The notes beneath the pieces were generated by a model. The model had not been told where the DNA came from and did not search any database. It saw only the letters and a program-made list of their open reading frames with translations. 64,000 nucleotides of DNA. Origin: Neofusicoccum parvum (lineage: Eukaryota; Ascomycota; Dothideomycetes; Botryosphaeriales; Botryosphaeriaceae). Where the stretch lies: positions 2,790,001-2,854,000 of the forward strand of contig CP087209.1 in the NCBI GenBank assembly GCA_020912385.1, in the 5' to 3' direction. A program made the position numbers and the translations under genes. This document shows positions 9,502 to 19,104 of the stretch, one piece after another; within the stretch, counting starts at the first letter, position 1; each line of letters begins with the position of its first letter.

Positions 9502-12192
9502 CTGGATGCGGGCTGGGATGCAGCCGGCGGAGCGGGCAAATAAGGGGAGCACCCGAGTAACTTTCAACGAATCGAGGCACCAATACACGGCAGTCGTAAG
9601 GGGCGCAAGCGGCGCAGGCAAAACAGTGGATATGCGGATTGCGCTAGGTGCTAGCTCTCCGGTCGGCAAGGCACAAGGCAGGCCACGGCGGCAGGCGCCT
9701 GCCGTTCCATGTCTTTATACCCCGCCGCGCCTGCGCTGCCTGCGGCGGCCGCCTGGAGTCGAGGGGTGGCGCGGCAGGGCTGGCATCGCCAGATAAGCGC
9801 GCTGCGAGCACATGCCAGGCGCTGGTGGAGAGCTGTGGCTGTCCTGCGCTCTTGGGCATTGCGTGATTGATGGGATCGCGGGTGATCTCACAGCGCGCGC
9901 TGGTGGTGCCCCAGGCCCGCGGCGGCGTGCGAAGGCCAGCCCGCCGCCGGACCGCCCAGCGCGCGCTGGGGCCCACGTCATTGGCGCCGCGCAGCCCGGC
10001 CGCCCCACGCCCAGCCCACCACGCCGACGCAGATGCTGCAGGTCACCACCATCAGCCGTTCGTCTCCGCTGATACGCCCACCTGCGCCGGGACCTGCTCC
10101 TCTCCACTTATCGCGCGCCCATCCATCCCCGTTCCGTCCCTCGCCTGCCCTGCCCTGCCGCGCCCCTGTGACCGGCTGCGCTGGTGGGCTGCGCGGACAG
10201 CACCGGCCGCAGCGCTTGGGAACCGTCCGCCAGGCCGCCAGCTCGCAGCCCTTCCCGCCGTGCACCACTTCGGCCACTCGGAGCGTGGCCATTCACACGC
10301 CTGGCCGACGATCAACCTTCTTGCATGGCCGCGCGCGCTGCCTGACTGCGTCAGAACCCCTCCGTACCCGCCGGGAGAGGGTCCCGCTCTCAACGAAAGC
10401 ATGCACAACGCCGAGACGGTGCGACCGAGAGATAAACTGGCATGAACGAGGATAAGCTGCGCGCCCTGGCACCGGCGCTCCCGCTGTGGCCGCTCCCCCG
10501 GACGTGCACCCGGCAAAACCCCAGACTTGACGGCGCGGAAAACTCTGACAGTGGGTTTTCCCAGAAACAGCCCAGCCCGGCGGCGAATCCGTCCCTTTTA
10601 CGAGAAAGAATACAGCTGCGCCTGCGCAGCCGTGGCGTTGGCAGGGTGGAGAGCGTGTCTGAGCATCCTCCTGTCCCGCCTAAACCGACCCAGCCGCGGA
10701 AAAATACCGAATAAAAGCGCACTGCTGATTGGCGCTGCTGATTCTTGGTTGCATGGGGCCAAAAAGCAAAACACCATGGCAGCGCTGCAAACGGGCCAGT
10801 CACTCGGCCACTGCAGTAGGGCGCCTGAGGATCTCCAGATGCGGGTACATCCGGAGGGGTCTGCTGTCTGACGATTGATGCCCCGCACGCTTTGTTTCGG
10901 CAGGTCGTACGAGACATCTTCATAACCGACAACATGGGCCCTGAACTCATACGGAACTCCAGAATCCTGTTGCATCGGAACAAGGCAATGGAAGCCGAAA
11001 TGGACGGACTGAGATCAGCGCAATTCTCCACCGACACCTTTCATTGTGACGTCTCGAACCCTTTTCTGATTCTTAGGCCCACGCGACTACGTGTGCGGAT
11101 TCCCACGAGGGTCTCGACCAGGCAATCATTGGATACGCCGGTGAACTGTCGAATGGACTGCACACTCCCTCGAGTCGGCCTTCGGCAGACTTTCCATTTG
11201 TACGCTACCGTGGTGTCTTCCCCTTTCCTTCCTGGATTCGGAACTCCGGTCCTAGGGTCCTCGTCGCCTTCGCTTTTGGTTGGCAATGTGGGGTTGAGTT
11301 GCCAGCGTCGCCCTCTCGCTCCCGTGAGCATTGACCGCAGGTTGCTGATCTTTCTCTCAATGCCTCACTGTGAAGCTCTGCTCTTCTTCGATGAGTCTTT
11401 TCTCCTTGTCATTTCTCCCATCTCTTGCTTGATATCTGCGGGAAACCCTTCCAAAACCAGACCAAACCCCTCTGCTTGGCACGGGACGAAAGGCAAAAAT
11501 CTTGCTGCTTCAGATGGAGCCTGAATACTTGGCTGCACTGAAACCAAAACAACCCACAGTGTGGGCCAGTGCAGAAAGAAGAGTTTGCGGCGTCGGATAC
11601 ACAAAGAGACTCGTCTTATGCTCTTTCAAGGAGTGGTGCCATGGTGGCGCTGGTCATGCGTGTGGTCATCCGAGGCTATCGTTTTCTGAATATTCCTTCG
11701 GTCTTTGGACAAGTGCCAAAATCAAGGCACGGATGCTTACTTACTGGCAACGGCAGGTCAGAGAGAATGATGGTGGGAGGTAACACGTTGTTTTCCTACA
11801 AGATGTCCTTGGCCAGTGGTCCACAGTCTGGTAATATATCCGGCCCGAGCAGTGGAGCGGAAATGCCGCCGCTAATGTCGGAACGAATTCCTCTAGCCCT
11901 ACCCGGCGGCACTCAGGTCAACCGTGCCGACGACCTGCGCGATGATAACAGTGCCGTACGTTGGTGTTGCCTTGGTCCTTCGGCATCTCTACAGCTGCAA
12001 ACCCTAATTCGAACTTTTTCGTACTAAATACAACCACTCTCGAGACCTCTTGTTCTCAAAAGGTTCCTCACGAAGGCGACTGAGGGCTGAATAGTCAGCA
12101 GAATCGGAGAGGTGGCATTCTTGTCTACAGATGACTTGAGGACTCAAACAAGAACTTTACTCCCTCACTCATCTAGGACGTCAATATAGTGA
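9502..12192. other. long intergenic region, no supported gene
   Basis: About 2.7 kb. The part from 9640 to 10440 is very GC-rich, so long ORFs occur on both strands, but they are Arg/Pro/Ala-rich and mutually antisense with no motif. The part from 10900 to 12050 has ORFs without recognisable domains. A lineage-specific gene cannot be excluded. Confidence 0.45.
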
Positions 12193-13607
12193 TCAACATC
12201 CTTTCTGGACCAAGAATGCGGCAGTATCATGAGCTCCGACCGTCACCGTGACTCCATTCTCTGTACAGCCCAGGGTCTCTCCTGTCCAGACGTTGATGAC
12301 TTGGTATGTTCCGTCTTCATCCAACTCAGGTACCTCGGCCCAGCTCGCTGTCTTCTCTACCGCTGTTTCGTCCGTGTTTAGCACAAGCACAAGTGTGCCA
12401 TTCGTGCTCTCTCCAGCCCAGTACTCGGCCGGCCTCTCCGGATCGAAGGTCCAGTCCGGGTTTGTCCCCCATTTATATGGCGTGGCCGGTGCCCCAAACA
12501 CCGGGTCCTGGTGGAAGGCAAGGAGGTACTCGTTCAGCATAACCTCAACGTTCTCCTCGCTCAGCGTGTCTAAGGCCGTTCCGATCAGCAACGGACTCTT
12601 CATCGCCGCCCATAGCGAAAAATGCGAGCGCGCCTCCGCGAGCGTGAGGTTCCCGTTCCCGACTTCCAGCATGTCGGCGTCCCCATGACCCCAAAAGTCG
12701 ACGTTGTTGAGGTAGAATGAATTTTCGTTCAGGATCTCCAGGATCCGGGGCCATTTGTCTGTGATGTCGCCGGACATGCGCCACGAGCTTCCGGTCTCGT
12801 TGCCCCACGACTGCACGTCGGCTTGGCCCCAGTCGCAGAGGCTGTAGAGGATGGTGCGGTTCTGGGCAGCAAGCGCGTCGCGCATGCGGCGGTAGCGCTC
12901 TGCCGTACGGGATGTGCTCCAGTCGTAGTCGTCAGCGCAGAGACCGGTGGTGTTGGTGCCTGCGCCCAGGTCAGTATGTGGCACATTTGGAAATTTGGGC
13001 CGGCTTACATGTGCCATTGACGTAGATGTTGACGTTTGTGGAATCGGGTACGCAGAAATTGCACTCGTCCGTCCAGTTGCTGGGAACGCCGCAGTTATCG
13101 TACTTCAGGTCTGGAAGAGCATAGCGTTAGCAGACTGCCGGTTCTGCTCGTACCGCACAACCACGTACAGTCAATCCCCCATTCCGCCCACGTCGCAGCA
13201 TCGATTTCCTCGTACCCCAGACTCGCGGGATACCCGGCACACGTCGTCGCTCCGGCACTGCTGTAGATGCCGATCTTCAGGCCGAGGTCGTGGATCTCGG
13301 CGGCGGTGCCGTTGATGCCGTCGGGAAACTTGGTGTAGTCGGGGATTATGCGGCCGGTGGTGTTGTCGCGGCCGGACTTGACGGACCAGCAGTCGTCGAT
13401 GTTGACGTACTCGTAGCCGGCATCCTTGAAGCCGAGCTCGACGAACTTGTTGGCGGCGGTCAGGAAGTTGGCCTCGCTGATGTTACACGCAAACTCGTTC
13501 CACGAATTCCAGCCCAGTGCGGGGAGGCGGCCAACACCGTCGGGGAGGACGAGCGCGGCTGCTATGGGGATGGAGGTAAGAGACAGTAAGAGCTTCGGGG
13601 CCATCAT
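12193..13607 (-). CDS. secreted alpha-galactosidase, GH27
   Basis: Three exons, 13607-13169, 13110-13009 and 12959-12193, give 435 residues. An N-terminal signal peptide ([20 protein letters not shown]) is followed by '[14 protein letters not shown]', '[10 protein letters not shown]' and '[19 protein letters not shown]', hallmarks of glycoside hydrolase family 27. The first splice builds D-Y-L-K-Y-D-N-C, which contains the nucleophile Asp. 'SSWRMSGDI' carries the expected acid/base Asp. '[15 protein letters not shown]' is the conserved metal-free loop; it has Gly-Asp-Ala-Asp where many relatives have Asn-Asp-Pro/Ala-Asp. A C-terminal beta domain ends '...AAFLVQKGC'. It releases terminal alpha-galactose from melibiose/raffinose-type sugars or galactomannan, outside the cell. 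Several N-glycosylation sequons are present. Confidence 0.93.
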
Positions 13608-13666
13608 GACGCCCTGCAAGAAATGACACCGGATTCGCTCTGAAAACCGGCACACCAGACTCCGCT

Positions 13667-13672
13667 CTTATA
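13667..13672 (-). promoter_or_regulatory. TATA-like element upstream of GH27 gene
   Basis: TATAAG on the minus strand, about 60 nt before the ATG at 13607. Confidence 0.3.
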
Positions 13673-15914
13673 CCAAAAGCCGTGCCGTGATGCTTTATTG
13701 AGGCCTACACATCTGTACCCGGACGGTGGCATTGCGCAAGCCATCTCTCCCCGCTTCAATGTAAGAGGCAACAGTGCAATTTACTGGTAAATCTCCTGAT
13801 TGGCGGTCAAACCGGCCGTTGCATCCGGTTCCTGGAAACCGTTCAAAAGGTCATCAGTTCTGGCTGTTCGGAGCTGGAAGATCGGCGCGGGAGAGAGGGG
13901 TCATGCCAGCCCTTGCTGCTAAAGATACGGAGCGCTCTGCGCCGAGACAATTTTTTTCTCCGCTGCAGATACGGGCGGTTTATGACGCACACAAGACATA
14001 GCTGCTTACATGGATGTCAGGATGAAGCAGGCATTGCCAGGCTCGTTTGCGGCGATTACAGTGGATTCCAGACATGCGTCACGTGAGGGCTGAAGCTGCT
14101 CGGAAATACGCCGGCGCGGTCGCACGCTCCTCGCTTCTCTTCAGATTTCTTTCCTTCTCGCCCACGCCGACTCTCCACCTCGACACAAACGTCCACGCCT
14201 GCCTTCGTCACCACCCTGGCCGACGCGCAGATGTAGCGCGCCCGCCTTGTTCTGGCAAGCTCATGCTTCTCCTTGCTCACTGACAAACAGGCAGCGTCTT
14301 CGACCGCTTGATTGCACTCGGTACGTTACAGAGCCTTTCTCATCATCGCACCCATCCTTTCATGATGATCCAAATCCAATGCATAGTTCAACCGACGGTC
14401 TACTAGCCAACTGAAGAACAACCTTACCATCTTTCACCCCTATCTGATCCTGTTCACCTCTCCATGACTTCGCAGCATCGTTCTGAGGCACTGCGCTGAC
14501 TGTTAGAAGGGATTGTAGGTTTGACGGATGCCTGTATCGATGCGATCGTTGGACGAGTCCGCTGAAGACACGTATTGGAGTTTATTTTACATGGATGGTC
14601 TAGGATGGTCACTATGCGGCTGTGGGTATGGTATGGGCGCTATGAATAAACTTCTGTCGATTAAGAGGAATCAAGTGAGCTGGTCCCCGGGGTCTCATGA
14701 GATCCCAACGCGTTTGATTCTTAGAAAATTTACGTTGGGAGAAATCCAGCGACTATGGACTTTTCGTTTGAATGGATCGATCTTCCAAGCACATTTCAAA
14801 GATCGCGCAGCGCATCGATGATTTCCACCTCGGCTCGCCGGTTATAATTCCAACATTACCAAACGACCGGCCTGCTGATATAGTCCAGAGTTGACCGTGG
14901 TCTGCTGTCCTCACTCACTTCGATTGCTCAATTTCTCTTGCTTTATTCTGTGCCTTACGCTCTGAGAGAAGGCTTTCTAAACGCCGGTCTCTTCTAATGC
15001 ATACAATCACGAGCTACATTAATGGCCGCAGGCGCTACCCAGTATGACACAGGCATCTATGGAGAGTGCTGGCGAGATTGAAGCGCAGAGTACGCATGGT
15101 CGCATGCTAAGCGACCAGTCTTATGGAGCCTTCATTCTGCACCCCATCGACCTGGGTCGAAAGAGGCGCTCCTCCGGCGTCCGCATGCAACGGCACACAT
15201 CTATGTGAGGCATGTTCATCATTGTAGAGCCTGAGTGGTCGGTGGGCGGTTGACACCCTCGCTACGATATCATCGCGCCATGACATCTTGTAAAACATGG
15301 ATTATCGCATTCACGTAGTGCTGCCTGTCCGGCTGCCACGGCGCCGTGCCCGCCGCTTCTGCTGTTGCCCGCCGCCTCTGCAGTCAGCCGCTTGTCCGCC
15401 CCCACCTGCTGTCAGCAGCTTGCCCGCCGCCTCCGCTGTCAGTAGCGTGCCTGGCGACATGGCGCGTTTCTCAGCCCTGTTCTTTGGCTGCAGGTTGGGC
15501 ACTTGTCAGAGTTCCCGGTCAACGTGCTCCTCGACATCCGCGCGCCCATTGGCCCGCGCAAGCCACTGGACCTCCAGTGTGTTCAAAGATCATTGGATCA
15601 GAGAGTCTTGGCGTATGCTAAAACCTGAGGTGCGACCGCGTGCTGAGCAAGCCTCGTCTCCCCGTTTGCGCTGAGCCTCGCCTACTTTTCCGCGGTAAGA
15701 CGGGCATATCGGGGACAACTTCGTGCTTTGCATCGTATATGATTGCAGGCCCGCCCACCCCTTTGAATGAGACCAGCTACAATCCTGCAGCTCCCTACTC
15801 GACATTACTCTCTCATTGTTTTACTCTTTGCTCCAGTGCTATGCGGCGCAGAATTGATCAATAATCTTTTATTCAAATAGCTTCTTCCACCAACCGCGCA
15901 AGACTTAGTTCACC
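13673..15914. other. intergenic, no supported gene
   Basis: About 2.2 kb of mixed composition with only short ORFs. It contains the degenerate GC-rich tandem repeat at 15366-15447. Confidence 0.45.
15366..15447. repeat. degenerate 27-28 bp tandem repeat, 3 copies
   Basis: Units beginning TGCCCGCCGCCTC, TGTCCGCCCCCAC and TGCCCGCCGCCTC start at 15366, 15393 and 15421; each ends in a CTG(C)AGTCAG- or CTGTCAG-like block. A partial copy precedes at about 15347. Confidence 0.6.
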
Positions 15915-16576
15915 ATGGCCACCTTGTCGGCCGAGGCAACGATCTCCCTTATCACTCTTGTATTTCTGACCGCGCAAATATTTGGGCATATCATTCACAT
16001 CATCATCATCCGCTATGGCAAAACACACTTTCATCGAGGTTAGTCGGGATGTGCCCACCCGTCCCCCAATACCATATTCATTTCTACGATCAGATCTGGG
16101 CAATTTGAGGTTCCTCATGCAGCCAATCCACCAGAGCAATGAGTGGATGGTCTTACCATTTCATACTGCACACTCCAATGTCAGACCAGGTACTGTGCAA
16201 TGCTGCAAACTCTTTTCTTTCTCTGTTTTGTGGAGGTTTATTTTGACGACACTAGCCGGTATGCTTTCAACCACTTGGAAATACCTACAGCGATGTGCCC
16301 AGGGGCCTCAAGCAACACTCAACTGGACGTTCAACCACATCTCGCAGCGCCTCGTCTCCCTTTGGTGTGAACAGCCCGTGTTCTTTGGGAACAGTCGAGC
16401 GTCCGAACCGGAGGTCAGTACTACGCCGCAGCACCTGCGTGCAATGGCAGAGGGAGAGCTTCATGGATGACTGGATGTTTTACGTGGCATCGGTGTTGCG
16501 AGCGGCCATTCGGGTTGGGAAACAAGGATTCGATTGGGGCTTTCATAAAACATGGTACGGTTCACTCGGTATTTGA
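15915..16576 (+). CDS. candidate small single-pass membrane protein
   Basis: ATG at 15915 lies in a good context (CACCATGG) and encodes a strongly hydrophobic N-terminus, ISLITLVFLTAQIFGHIIHIIII, a probable membrane segment. A phase-consistent three-exon model is 15915-16038, 16110-16189 and 16256-16576 (174 residues). Its introns are GTTAGT...TTTGAG (71 nt) and GTACTG...CACTAG (66 nt). The last exon gives a Ser/Arg-rich stretch (STGRSTTSRSASSPFG) and a C-terminal WMFYVASVLRAAIRVG-like helix, ending at TGA 16574-16576. No family is recognised, and the first acceptor (GAG) is weak. It could be a real lineage-specific gene or chance. Confidence 0.35.
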
Positions 16577-16695
16577 CGGCTTTACGAACATAGCCTCGGC
16601 ACTGTTGTTTTTAGGTCCTTTCAGCGCACATTATGGAATACTCTTTATACGAACTGTTCTTATCGTAAATGTTTTCCACAGGCGTGACCAACGTC

Positions 16696-17232
16696 TCAGA
16701 GTCTGACCGGCAGCGGCACGCCATCCCTCCGCGGAATCATCTCATAAGCCGTGACAACAAACGCCACACCGCTCATCAAAACTCTCCCCAGGTTGAACTT
16801 CCACAGCTCTCTGATCCGCCAGTTCGCCTCCCTCCCATCATCATCCTTCCCCTCCCCGTTATCCGCAATCACCACCATGGCCCTGTTCCTCGGCAAGATC
16901 GGCACCTGCAGCGCGAGCGTCCCCAACACCGCACCCAGAGCAACAATGTGACTCCGCCGCGACGACGGCAGCGGGGCGCTGTAGACCAGGTACGCGAGGC
17001 TGGCGACGGCACTCAGCAGGACGGGCGGGACGAAGCGGTTGGCGCGCAGGATCATGTTCTTGAAGAAGGACAGCTTGGCGTGGGTGGAGAGCGGCGCGTC
17101 GACGAGGGACGGCATGACGGAGATGGACGAGTAGGCGGCGCCGCCGAAGAAGAAGCCGAGCGACAGCGTCGAGAAGAGCTGGGCCAGGCGGTAGGGCGCG
17201 AGCCCGAGGACGTGCGGGCTGGCGGCGGTCAT
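16696..17232 (-). CDS. DUF1772 (anthrone-oxygenase-like) membrane protein
   Basis: Single exon, 178 residues, ATG at 17232 (MTAASPHVLGLAPYRLAQLF). Four hydrophobic segments are visible: LFSTLSLGFFFGGAAYSSISV, PPVLLSAVASLAYLVY, IVALGAVLGTLALQVPI and VLMSGVAFVVTAYEM. 'ILPRNRAMVVIADNG' with a following acidic loop and 'LWKFNLGRVLMSG' is the common layout of fungal DUF1772 proteins. The family includes anthrone oxygenases of polyketide pathways, but many members are unlinked to any cluster. No polyketide synthase is present here, so catalytic activity is not implied. The frame extends upstream of 17232 without ATG support; that extension is Pro/Arg-rich and unlikely to be coding. Confidence 0.8.
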   Translation of the reverse strand: MTAASPHVLGLAPYRLAQLFSTLSLGFFFGGAAYSSISVMPSLVDAPLSTHAKLSFFKNMILRANRFVPPVLLSAVASLAYLVYSAPLPSSRRSHIVALGAVLGTLALQVPILPRNRAMVVIADNGEGKDDDGREANWRIRELWKFNLGRVLMSGVAFVVTAYEMIPRRDGVPLPVRL

Positions 17233-17850
17233 GGTGGCTGAGGACGGCGGCGGGGCGCGCGGACGACGCGCGAAGCAGTGGGCCCCGGGAGCGGCATGGT
17301 TAAAGTAGCGGATCGGGGCGGCGCAGGAGCGGCAGACGTCATGCGGGGGAGCAGGGAGCAGCGGGAGCGCAGAGGACGGGGACGCAGTGTGGGACGACAG
17401 GCGGCGGGAGATCGGCGCAGGGGCCTGCCGATCCCGAGGCGACTGGCGCGCACGCCATTTCGCTGCGTTCTTTCGACTTGCAACCCGACCTCCACTTGCT
17501 TCGAGAACCACTGCCGTTCCTGCGCCTCAGGGGCCGCTCGTTGCCTGAATTCGTTACGCCTGTTTTCAATGTCGTAAGCGTCCGAGCCGCCCACCCCTCT
17601 CTGTTCCCTGCACCGCCCGCGACGACGTCCGCCCGTCCTCGAGGCCTGTGGCACGCCTTTCTCAGCATTGACGCTGCTGTGACGTGTCGAAGCGCCCGTG
17701 GGCGCGCCAATGGCTGGAGCGGCGGCCATGGCACACTCAGAACAACGTGCTGCCGTCCTGAACGTCCCTGGAAACAGCGAGCTCGCGGTTGACAATGCAA
17801 TGAGCGCGGACGATTCAATTTCAATTTGACAGCACTGGCCTGAACGGAAT

Positions 17851-18190
17851 CCGTCGCGCCCAGCGTCTTCCTCGCAATAAATTTCTCTTCGGCAGGAAAC
17901 ACTTCCTGAATGAGAAAGTGTCGGTGTTCGGGGGTTGCTGTTTGCAGATTCCGACCAGCGAATGCACCCGTACATTCCGAGGACAAAGGAATGCCGGTCT
18001 TGGCCAAGATAAATACTCTCGCTACCGACAGTCTATCGTCATACAGACCGAGCAGAACATAGTCCAACCAGTTTGCGAAGTCGTCGAACATGGATTGCTG
18101 CGGCAGATTCCACGCCACGGCGGTCTCGGAGCTGTCACTTGCGGCCATGTCTATGTGGACTTCCCCGAATTCTCTGGGGCAGACGCCCAT
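17851..18190 (-). other. possible coding segment, unrecognised
   Basis: A minus-strand frame from ATG 18190 reads plausibly for about 110 residues (e.g. MFDDFANWLDYVLLGLYDD). It stays open upstream to about 18340 and then degenerates into Arg-rich sequence downstream of about 17850. A TATA-like TATATAAAAA stretch lies upstream near 18463-18475. It may be an exon of an unpredicted gene or a remnant. No family is recognised. Confidence 0.22.
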
Positions 18191-18545
18191 GGTGCGCTCT
18201 AAGGCCCTTCTTTTCGTAGTGACAATCTCCTGCCTACTAAAGATTTCGCCCTCTTCCGCTATTTCGAGACGGCTAGACTTCGATTTTCCGGCTACGATGC
18301 CTGCGCAATGGAGCCTGACTTTCCCGGAAGATTACTGAGATACATCGGGCATCCCTGGAGACCATTGGGTCAACAGACTCTCAGATAATAGACGATGCTG
18401 ATGAATGATAGCACCTCAGAACGAATCGCCGAAGAGCTGGATTCATCTGGCAAAGTCCCTGTTTTTATATATGAACATGCCATCGATACATGACTGGTTC
18501 GAGCAATAGCGCTCTTACAACGAGTCGCAACATCGGCTCCTGCTC

Positions 18546-18570
18546 TGACTCAATGAGTCTCGTTGAGTCA
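18546..18570. promoter_or_regulatory. inverted pair of Gcn4/Cpc1-type sites
   Basis: TGACTCA (18546-18552) and TGAGTCA (18564-18570) form a near-perfect inverted repeat with a third TGAGTC between them. The heptamer is the general amino-acid-control (bZIP) consensus. The nearest + strand start is the SRA-domain gene at 19105, about 535 bp away, so the target is uncertain. Confidence 0.3.
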
Positions 18571-19104
18571 GGATGGCTTCGAAATCGGTTCGGTGAGTTT
18601 CTCAAGGTCGGTCTCGTGACACGAGGAAGCATGCTAAGCCATTTGAATGCCAGCAGAGCGGATGATGAAATAGCGCGGAAGGCCTCTTCCAAGAGCGAGG
18701 TAAGAGACATAACACTCGAGACTGCAGGAACGAGAAGCCATACGGAAGATGCTCCGCAGAACACATGGTTCGTTATTGGTGCAATGCGTGAGGAATCCAG
18801 GCCGTACAAAGCCAAGCCACCCTCCGCACCTTAGCGTTCAGTCTGTGTTTTACATCTGGTCACTGCAATTGCTGCCAGCCAAAGCGCTACGGCGTTCGTG
18901 GTCATCCGAAAGCGCTACCAAGACGCACCCACCACCCAATTCGGCAGTGACAAAGGACTTGGCAGCAAGACGTCACTCGACTCACACGCCTATCGGACTG
19001 TGCAAGCACAATGACACCCCTGGGTGGACGTTCTCCAACCTTCCGTCTCCGCATCTCGAGCCGCGCAGCCGTCGATTGCGCGGCGTGGAGAACGTTTTCC
19101 AGCC

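Noticed and set aside
9648..10516. Long ORFs on both strands (100-190 codons) in a GC-rich stretch
   Set aside because: They overlap antisense in several frames, are Arg/Pro/Ala-rich and carry no motif; GC-rich DNA gives long stop-free frames by chance.
17278..17975. ORFs upstream of the DUF1772 gene on both strands, including an N-terminal extension of that gene
   Set aside because: Pro/Arg-rich, mutually antisense, and the DUF1772 protein is full length from the ATG at 17232.
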